Origin: Nocardia sp. NBC_01503
GTDB lineage: Bacteria; Actinomycetota; Actinomycetes; Mycobacteriales; Mycobacteriaceae
Length of the DNA: 64,000 bases
Reading direction: 5' to 3'
Assembly (NCBI RefSeq): GCF_036327755.1
Contig: NZ_CP109596.1
Coordinates: forward strand, 3,658,001 to 3,722,000
Shown here: piece by piece, positions 58,935-64,000 of the stretch
Position numbering within the stretch: the stretch's first letter is position 1
Layout: each line of letters starts with the position of its first letter
Position numbers and translations under genes: made by a program
The notes under the pieces: generated by a model
What the model was told of the DNA's origin: nothing
The model's database searches: none
What the model saw: the letters and a program-made list of their open reading frames with translations, nothing else

Positions 58935-59504
58935 CTATTCGTTCTCCTCCGGTATGGCGAAGAAGCGCACGGCCATGTGGCGCGCATCAGCGGGGGCATC
59001 CGCGCCGCGCGCGTAGCTGTGCTCGGCGACCAGTTTCATGTACTCCGTCATGAACGTCCGCACCTGATCGGCGGTCATATAGCAGCCGTGCCGCTGCACC
59101 TGTGCCCAGCCCTGCGGGCCGCGCCATTGTTTGTTGGCGCTGATGTAAAGGTCGATATCGCGTCCGACCTTCAGCTGGGCAAGGTGTTCGGCCGCGGCGC
59201 GCTCGGCGGGTTCCATGGTCGCCGGATCCGGCGTGGTGTGGCTGAAAGGTAGTGCGCGCCACCAGCGTTCCCGGCCGCGGGACTTCTCCGGGATCTCCTC
59301 GATCAGTTTCAGATCGGCGAGTTTGCGCAGGTGATAGCTGGTGGTGCCGGTGCTCTCGCCGAGCAGCTCGGCCAGGGTCGTCGAGTTCACCTCGCCGTGC
59401 ACGCCGAGCTGCTGCAGGATGCGGGAGCGCAGCGGGTGGGCCAGCGTTCGGTAGAGGGCGGTGCGCTCACCGCTGGTCATATTGTCGGCGGCCCGTTCGG
59501 TCAT
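58935..59504 (-). CDS. ArsR-type winged-helix regulator
   Basis: 189 residues. Helix-turn-helix at about 12-75: ALYRTLAHPLRSRILQQLGV, 'NSTTLAELLGESTGTTSYHLRKLADLKLIEEI' with wing 'KSRGRERWWRAL'. The C-terminal 100 residues are helical (RAAAEHLAQLKVGRDIDLYI, ADQVRTFMTEYMKLV) and may bind a ligand. Divergent from the membrane protein at 59578, with two direct repeats between them as likely operators. Confidence 0.8.
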   Translation of the reverse strand: MTERAADNMTSGERTALYRTLAHPLRSRILQQLGVHGEVNSTTLAELLGESTGTTSYHLRKLADLKLIEEIPEKSRGRERWWRALPFSHTTPDPATMEPAERAAAEHLAQLKVGRDIDLYISANKQWRGPQGWAQVQRHGCYMTADQVRTFMTEYMKLVAEHSYARGADAPADARHMAVRFFAIPEENE

Positions 59505-59516
59505 GGCCCGAATTTA

Positions 59517-59562
59517 GCAGAGATCTCTTTGCAAAGAAGTGTTTGCAGAAATCTCTTTGCAA
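59517..59562. promoter_or_regulatory. Direct-repeat operator of the ArsR-type regulator
   Basis: GCAGAGATCTCTTTGCAA (59517-59534) and GCAGAAATCTCTTTGCAA (59545-59562) differ at one base and are 28 bases apart, close to three helical turns. The palindrome TCTTTGCAAAGA (59527-59538) is formed at the end of the first. The position between divergent genes fits autoregulation and control of 59578. Confidence 0.7.
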
Positions 59563-59577
59563 TCGTACTGTGGCGAC

Positions 59578-59979
59578 ATGCGAACGAATCTCCTGGAACG
59601 TGCGCCGAATACCTCACTGCGGCAGTGGGTTACGTGGATCCTCGGCGGGGCTGCGGTAGTCCTCGTGCCGTGGACCGTGCTCCTGGCGGCAACCCTGCCG
59701 AATGAAACCCACGTGCAGAACTGGGCACTGGCCTGGATCGGACTCGACCTGCTGTTGACCGGCGGCTGCTTCCTCACTGCCCTCTGCGCGAGTCGCGGCG
59801 ACGAGCGGGTGCGTATCGCCGCCTCGGCCACCGCGACCATGGCGGTGCTCGATGCCTGGTTCGACCTCACCACGGCTCGCCCCGGTGCGGATTTCACCCA
59901 GGCGGTGGCCTGCGCGGTGGTGGAATTGGGATTGGCGGGGTTGTGCGCCCATCTGGCTCTGGGGCGCCGTGACGGGTGA
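59578..59979 (+). CDS. Small membrane protein controlled by the ArsR-type regulator
   Basis: 133 residues from ATG 59578 with four hydrophobic segments (WVTWILGGAAVVLVPWTVLLA, LAWIGLDLLLTGGCFLTAL, RIAASATATMAVLDAWFDLT, AVACAVVELGLAGLCAHLAL). No catalytic motif. Family not recognised with certainty. The divergent regulator and repeats between them suggest it is the regulated target. Confidence 0.65.
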   Translation: MRTNLLERAPNTSLRQWVTWILGGAAVVLVPWTVLLAATLPNETHVQNWALAWIGLDLLLTGGCFLTALCASRGDERVRIAASATATMAVLDAWFDLTTARPGADFTQAVACAVVELGLAGLCAHLALGRRDG

Positions 59980-59995
59980 GGCGTGACGGCGGTTC

Positions 59996-60009
59996 TGAAA
60001 CGTGTTCTA
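59996..60009 (+). promoter_or_regulatory. KstR-type operator before the P450
   Basis: TGAAACGTGTTCTA fits TnnAACnnGTTnnA at every fixed base. It lies 33 bases before the P450 start. A second inverted repeat AGACAA/TTGTCT (60009-60030) overlaps its end and may bind another regulator, for example the TetR encoded downstream. Confidence 0.6.
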
Positions 60010-60042
60010 GACAATCCGTGTCATTTGTCTTACCGTCGATTC

Positions 60043-61272
60043 ATGAGTTCAATGGCGTCTCAGGAAGTCCGGTTCGAGTTGATGTCGGGGGAGACCTGGC
60101 GCGACCCCTGGCCCACCTACGCGGCCCTGCGCGATAACGATCCCGTGCACCGGGTCGTCCCCGCCGACCGCGAAACGGACGACTTCTACGTGCTGTCCCG
60201 GCACGAGGATGTGTACGCCGCCGCGCGCGACCCCGAAACCTACTCCTCGGCAGCCGGATTGACCGTGGACTACATGAGCCTCGAGGCCGCGGGCATTCCG
60301 ATTCGCCCGTTCGTCTTCATGGACCCGCCCGAACACACCGACTTCCGCCGCCGCGTCGCGGGCGGATTCACTCCGCGCCAGGTGAATTCGGTCGAACCCG
60401 CGGTGCGTTCCTTTGTGGTGGAGCGCCTGGAGCGACTGCGTGCGGCCGGATCCGGCGATATCGTCGCCGAACTCTTCAAACCCCTGCCGACCATGGTGGT
60501 CGCGCACTATCTCGGTGTGCCCGAGGCGGATCGCGACCGCTTCGACGAATGGACGTACGCCATCGTCGGCGGTGCGGTGGACGGCGCCAAGATCGCCGCG
60601 GGTGGCGAATTGCCTTCGGCCCTGGGCGAAATGGTCGGCTACTTCGCCGAACTCATCGCCCGCCGCCGCGCCGAACCCGGCGACGACACCATCTCGCACC
60701 TGCTCGCCTCCGGACTCGGCGAGGACGGCGACAATGAGGGCATCCTGGCCATTCTCGGCTTCGCCTTCACCATGATCACCGGCGGAAACGACACCACCAC
60801 GGGCAATCTCGGCGGTGCGGTGCAGCTGCTGCACCAGTACCCGGAACAGCGGCGACTGCTCGCCGAACACCCCGAGCTCATTCCCGAGGCGGTGGAGGAG
60901 TTCCTGCGGATGACCTCACCGGTACAGGGTCTGGCCCGCGCCGTCACCCGCGATGTGGAGCTGCACGACACCATCATTCCCGCCGGGCGCAAGGTGCTGC
61001 TGCTCTACGGCTCCGCCAACCGCGATGAACGCGAATTCGGCCCCACTGCAGGGGAACTCGACGTCCGCCGCAATCCCAAGCGCATCATGACCTTCAGCCA
61101 CGGCCACCACCACTGCCTCGGTGCGGCCGCCGCCCGCATGCAGGCCCGGGTGGCCCTGGAGGAGCTGCTGACCCGCTGCCCCGACTTCGGCGTCGACCTC
61201 GAGAATGTCATCTGGTCCAACGGCAACTACGTGCGCTGGCCCATGAGCGTCCCCTTCCAGGCGGTCGGCTGA
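60043..61272 (+). CDS. Cytochrome P450
   Basis: 409 residues from ATG 60043. Monooxygenase using ferredoxin-supplied electrons. I-helix ITGGNDTTTGN with the acid/alcohol pair replaced by D-T, ExxR in the K-helix region, and the haem-binding loop FSHGHHHCLGAAAARMQ with Cys358. 'FMDPPEHTDFRRRVAGGFTP' is typical of bacterial P450s. The KstR-type site upstream suggests sterol or bile-acid-related use, but the CYP family cannot be named by eye. No ferredoxin gene is adjacent. A TetR gene follows. Confidence 0.85.
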   Translation: MSSMASQEVRFELMSGETWRDPWPTYAALRDNDPVHRVVPADRETDDFYVLSRHEDVYAAARDPETYSSAAGLTVDYMSLEAAGIPIRPFVFMDPPEHTDFRRRVAGGFTPRQVNSVEPAVRSFVVERLERLRAAGSGDIVAELFKPLPTMVVAHYLGVPEADRDRFDEWTYAIVGGAVDGAKIAAGGELPSALGEMVGYFAELIARRRAEPGDDTISHLLASGLGEDGDNEGILAILGFAFTMITGGNDTTTGNLGGAVQLLHQYPEQRRLLAEHPELIPEAVEEFLRMTSPVQGLARAVTRDVELHDTIIPAGRKVLLLYGSANRDEREFGPTAGELDVRRNPKRIMTFSHGHHHCLGAAAARMQARVALEELLTRCPDFGVDLENVIWSNGNYVRWPMSVPFQAVG

Positions 61273-61352
61273 TGATCACCCCGCGCTCGGTGCGGCGGAT
61301 TCGGGCGCGCCGGTAGGGTCGGGCGGATGCGTGACGGGCGGAGGGAGACAGT

Positions 61353-61985
61353 ATGAGCCGGGACTGGTTGTCCGATGATCGGGCCGACCTGGCCGCCGAG
61401 CGCATCCTCGATGCCGCCGCGGCGCTCTTCGCCGAGCGCGGGGTGACCGCGGTCGGAATGGGCGATATCGCCAAGGCGGCGGGTTGCTCACGCGCCACGC
61501 TCTATCGGTACTTCGAGAATCGGCAGGCCGTACGGCTGGCCTTCGTACACCGCGAAACCCGGCGCATCGCGGCGCATGTCGTACATCAGGTGCGCGATAT
61601 CGCCGATCCGGGCGAGCGGATCGTGGCCGCCATGCTCGCGGCCGTGCACGAGGTCCGCGCCGAACCGCTGCTCATCGCCTGGTTCCGGCCCGGCGAGGCC
61701 GGTGCGGCCGGACGCATCAGCCAGGACTCCGAGGTCATCGAATCCATTGCGGCGGGCCTGTTCACACCGACCGATCTCACCGATCCCGAGCGCAGCAGGC
61801 TCGCCCGCTGGCTCACCAGAATTATCGTCTCGCTGCTGTCCGCACCCGGCCGGGACGACGCGGAGGAGCGCGCCATGCTCGATGAGTTCGTCGCCCCGAT
61901 CATCAGCCGCGCCTTCGCCCGAGTTACGGATCCCGGCCCGAAACGCGCCGGGATGACGGGTGGGGTCGTCGAGACCGCTGGGTAA
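61353..61985 (+). CDS. TetR family regulator
   Basis: 210 residues from ATG 61353 with GGAGGGAG upstream. DNA-binding domain at about 12-60: AERILDAAAALFAERGVTAV, 'MGDIAKAAGCSRATLYRYFENRQAVRLAF'. The C-terminal helices carry the ligand pocket. It lies 80 bases after the P450 on the same strand and may regulate it through the AGACAA/TTGTCT repeat; that link is inference. Confidence 0.85.
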   Translation: MSRDWLSDDRADLAAERILDAAAALFAERGVTAVGMGDIAKAAGCSRATLYRYFENRQAVRLAFVHRETRRIAAHVVHQVRDIADPGERIVAAMLAAVHEVRAEPLLIAWFRPGEAGAAGRISQDSEVIESIAAGLFTPTDLTDPERSRLARWLTRIIVSLLSAPGRDDAEERAMLDEFVAPIISRAFARVTDPGPKRAGMTGGVVETAG

Positions 61986-61996
61986 GGTTATCGCCC

Positions 61997-62290
61997 GTGT
62001 CCGCTCCAGAATCGCTCGCCGAAGTCCGCACCCGTATCGATGCTCTCGACGGGGAGTTGATTCGACTGCTGGCCGAACGGCAGCGGCTGGTACGCGCGGC
62101 GGCCGGTTTCAAGAAGGATGAGCAGGCCGTGCGCGCACCGGATCGGGTCGAGCAGGTGGTGGCGCTGGCCAAAACCCGTGCCACTGCGGCGGGGCTGGAA
62201 CCCGCTGTGGCAGAAGCGGTCTGGCGCGCCATGATCGGGGCCTTCATCAACCTCGAACTCGACACGCACGCCGATATCGCTCGAGGCTGA
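61997..62290 (+). CDS. Chorismate mutase, AroQ type
   Basis: 97 residues from GTG 61997. All-helical AroQ fold: 'LAEVRTRIDALDGELIRLLAERQRLVRAAAGFKK' with the catalytic Arg and Lys, then VEQVVALAKTRATAAGLEPA and 'AEAVWRAMIGAFINLE'. Converts chorismate to prephenate for Phe/Tyr synthesis. The length fits a monofunctional cytoplasmic enzyme. It starts 11 bases after the TetR gene. Confidence 0.8.
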   Translation: MSAPESLAEVRTRIDALDGELIRLLAERQRLVRAAAGFKKDEQAVRAPDRVEQVVALAKTRATAAGLEPAVAEAVWRAMIGAFINLELDTHADIARG

Positions 62291-62325
62291 CGAATCGACC
62301 GCGACGGATTCGCCGAACCGGGCGA

Positions 62326-63243
62326 TCAGTGCGTGGCGCGATACCCGGTGCGATGACCGTAGATGCCCTCGGCGAGCATGGCGGCCATATCGGAGACAGC
62401 CGCGCGACCCGACTTCATGGGCATGGCGTGGAAGACATGCCATAGCTTGCGGTACTCGCGATGACGCAGTGGCACACCGGCTTTCGCGGCTTTATCGGCC
62501 AGACGGCGGCCATCCCCGGAGAGTGGATCATCGGTGGCCGAGTGCAGCACCATCGGCGGCAATCCCGTGATGTCCTGATACAGCGGCGATATGGCGCGGC
62601 GCTCATCGGCCGGTACGCCCGGCAGATATCCGTCCAGGCACTTAGCGATGACCGCGGGGGTGAGCAGCGGTTCGCGAGTGGGACCGCCGTGGAAGGCCGC
62701 CGAATCCGGTGAGAAGTCGATCAGCGGGCAGATCATGCCCAGCACCGCCGGAGCGGGCAGTCCGGCATCGCGAATGCGCAGCCCGAGCTCCAGCGTGAGG
62801 CCACCGCCCGCCGAATCTCCCGCCACCGCAATACGTTCGGCGGGAATACCGCTATCCAGCAGTGCCCGATACGCGGCCTCGGCATCGTCGATCGGCGCGG
62901 GATGGGGATGCTCGGGCGCGAGCCGGTAGTCGAGGGCGTAGACGGCGGTCCGCATATCCAATGCGAGCGGTCCGGTGAGCGGTCGCATCATCTTCGGACT
63001 GCCCATGACGAATCCGCCGCCGTGCAGGTAGAGCACCGCCGCATCGGTGGGAGCCGCAGGGGGAGTGAGGATTTCGACCGGCAGGCCCGCGAGACTGTCC
63101 TGTGTCACCTTCACCTCGCGCGGTGCGCTGGACGCGGTGGTGCTCAGTGCCGCCCGGCGACGCACCTCCACCCAGTCGGGTGCCGCGCCGAACCACCAGG
63201 CGCCGACGGCGCGGGACATCAGTCGGGTGAGCGAAATCAGCAT
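62326..63243 (-). CDS. Alpha/beta hydrolase, HSL-type esterase/lipase
   Basis: 305 residues. Hormone-sensitive-lipase family: oxyanion motif HGGGFVMGSP (about 74-83), nucleophile GDSAGGG (Ser about 145), acid Asp in SATDDPLSGDG and a His in WHVFHAMP near 272. Such enzymes hydrolyse short to medium esters or lactones. It starts seven bases after the flavin monooxygenase stop, so the pair may make and cleave an ester from a ketone. Confidence 0.85.
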   Translation of the reverse strand: MLISLTRLMSRAVGAWWFGAAPDWVEVRRRAALSTTASSAPREVKVTQDSLAGLPVEILTPPAAPTDAAVLYLHGGGFVMGSPKMMRPLTGPLALDMRTAVYALDYRLAPEHPHPAPIDDAEAAYRALLDSGIPAERIAVAGDSAGGGLTLELGLRIRDAGLPAPAVLGMICPLIDFSPDSAAFHGGPTREPLLTPAVIAKCLDGYLPGVPADERRAISPLYQDITGLPPMVLHSATDDPLSGDGRRLADKAAKAGVPLRHREYRKLWHVFHAMPMKSGRAAVSDMAAMLAEGIYGHRTGYRATH

Positions 63244-63250
63244 GGCGCGT

Positions 63251-64000
63251 TCACTTTCCGCTCGTGGCGTGTCGGTTCAACCGGTAGTCGACCGGATCGG
63301 GTTGGCGGCGGATGCGCTTTTCGTACTGTCCGGGACTCCACGGCCACAGCTCCGGCATCCCGTCCTTACCCAGGTACCAGCTCCGGCAGCCGGTGGTCCA
63401 CACCGTGCTCGGCGCGGCAGCCCGCATCATCGCGTTGTACCGGTCGGTGGCGGCATGCGTCGGCGCCACTGTCTCGAATTCCCCTGCGCGCCAACGCTGC
63501 AACCAACCGACTATACGTGCGGACTGCGCCTCGGCGACCGCGGTCAGCGGATGATTGGCGAAGGGGCTGTGCGGTCCGACCAGCATGAACAGATTCGGGA
63601 AGTCCGGCATCATGATGCCCTCGTAGGCGCGCGGTCCGTCGGCCCACGCCTGATCCAGGGTGTGGCCGCCGGTCCCGGTGATCGCCATCGGCCGCATATA
63701 CGCGTGCGAGTCGAATCCCGTTGCCAGCACCAGGATATCGAGCTCGTGCAGCTCGCCGTCGGCGGTTACCACCCCGGTATCCCGCACATGGTCGATACCG
63801 CTGGTCACCAGCTCCACATCCGGCCGCTGCACCATGGCGTAGAAGCGGTCCGAGACCACCAGGCGCTTGCACATGGCCTGATAGTCCGGCGTGAGCTTGC
63901 GCCGCAGGTCCGGATCCTTGACCGAGCGTAGATTGCGCGCCACCACCCACTGGATGAACGATCGCATCCGACCCTGATGCACCAGTCCCTGCGAGAACGC
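63251..64000 (-). CDS. Flavin-containing (Baeyer-Villiger type) monooxygenase, C-terminal part
   Basis: The start lies beyond the window. 249 residues are visible: 'TPDYQAMCKRLVVSDRFYAMVQRP', LDILVLATGFDSHAY (the ATGFD element of class B flavin monooxygenases), 'MMPDFPNLFMLVGPHSPFANHPL', and 'TDRYNAMMRAAAPSTVWTTGCRSWYLG' near the end. Would insert oxygen next to a ketone using NADPH and FAD. Followed by an esterase gene that could open the ester product. Confidence 0.85.
   Translation of the reverse strand, partial: AFSQGLVHQGRMRSFIQWVVARNLRSVKDPDLRRKLTPDYQAMCKRLVVSDRFYAMVQRPDVELVTSGIDHVRDTGVVTADGELHELDILVLATGFDSHAYMRPMAITGTGGHTLDQAWADGPRAYEGIMMPDFPNLFMLVGPHSPFANHPLTAVAEAQSARIVGWLQRWRAGEFETVAPTHAATDRYNAMMRAAAPSTVWTTGCRSWYLGKDGMPELWPWSPGQYEKRIRRQPDPVDYRLNRHATSGK

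Noticed and set aside
1..64000. tRNA, rRNA or riboswitch genes
   Set aside because: I saw no cloverleaf-like sequence, conserved rRNA segments or known riboswitch cores in the intergenic regions.

Overview
The window looks like a high-GC member of the Mycobacteriales, most likely Nocardia or a close relative. It carries an EmbR-like regulator (SARP + BTAD + FHA), a 13E12-type HNH endonuclease, an Eis-like acetyltransferase, a standalone condensation-type acyltransferase, a MftF-like glycosyltransferase, MmyB-type XRE regulators and two 14-bp sites that match the KstR consensus. The genus is inferred from content and style; no rRNA or tRNA gene is visible.

Bases 1 to about 26,855 are the right-hand part of a siphovirus-like prophage, or of a phage-tail-derived particle. 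Head, integrase and early genes are not in the window. The order is: the 3' end of a tape-measure-like gene, a frameshifted membrane-protein gene, the distal tail protein, a large minor tail protein, two tandem small tail-region proteins, three tandem paralogous tail-tip proteins, a GH25 endolysin, a holin-like protein, a membrane/coiled-coil lysis-region protein, and four small beta-rich tail proteins. A perfect 14-bp inverted repeat closes the region.

Inserted in this operon are two lower-GC modules, each behind its own terminator. Module 1 is a DUF6301 gene, a 1,235-codon nuclease-toxin gene interrupted by an in-frame amber codon, and immunity-like genes. Module 2 is an 880-aa PD-(D/E)XK toxin followed by an array of immunity-like genes: two copies of a new family ('family A'), a DUF6572/DUF600-like protein, three DUF6301 proteins, a TY-Chap-like protein and the decapitated tail of another family A gene. 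A family A gene follows each toxin directly. Both toxins carry the nuclease inside the protein and end in a short tail resembling the C-terminus of the tape-measure protein. I infer a tail-associated toxin/immunity system that is still being shuffled. In the array one DUF6301 copy is also broken by an amber codon, in the same TAG-CAG-GC context as the toxin.

Bases 26,873 to 64,000 are ordinary chromosome: two MFS exporters, an ECF sigma factor with a SnoaL-like tail, MarR/TetR/ArsR-type/XRE/EmbR-like regulators, an acyl-CoA dehydrogenase and a P450 each behind a KstR-type box, a four-gene cluster (luciferase-like oxidoreductase, Eis-like acetyltransferase, condensation-type acyltransferase, glycosyltransferase), tryptophan 2,3-dioxygenase, an HNH endonuclease, a HrpB helicase with two internal tandem repeats, a histidine-rich protein behind a CsoR-type palindrome, a chorismate mutase, an esterase and the end of a flavin monooxygenase. 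The chromosome also holds several gene relics: two SDR tails, a TetR tail, a DUF5753 regulator and a frameshifted ArnT-like glycosyltransferase. One chromosomal gene (46261-47904) has a DUF6301 domain like the prophage immunity-like proteins.
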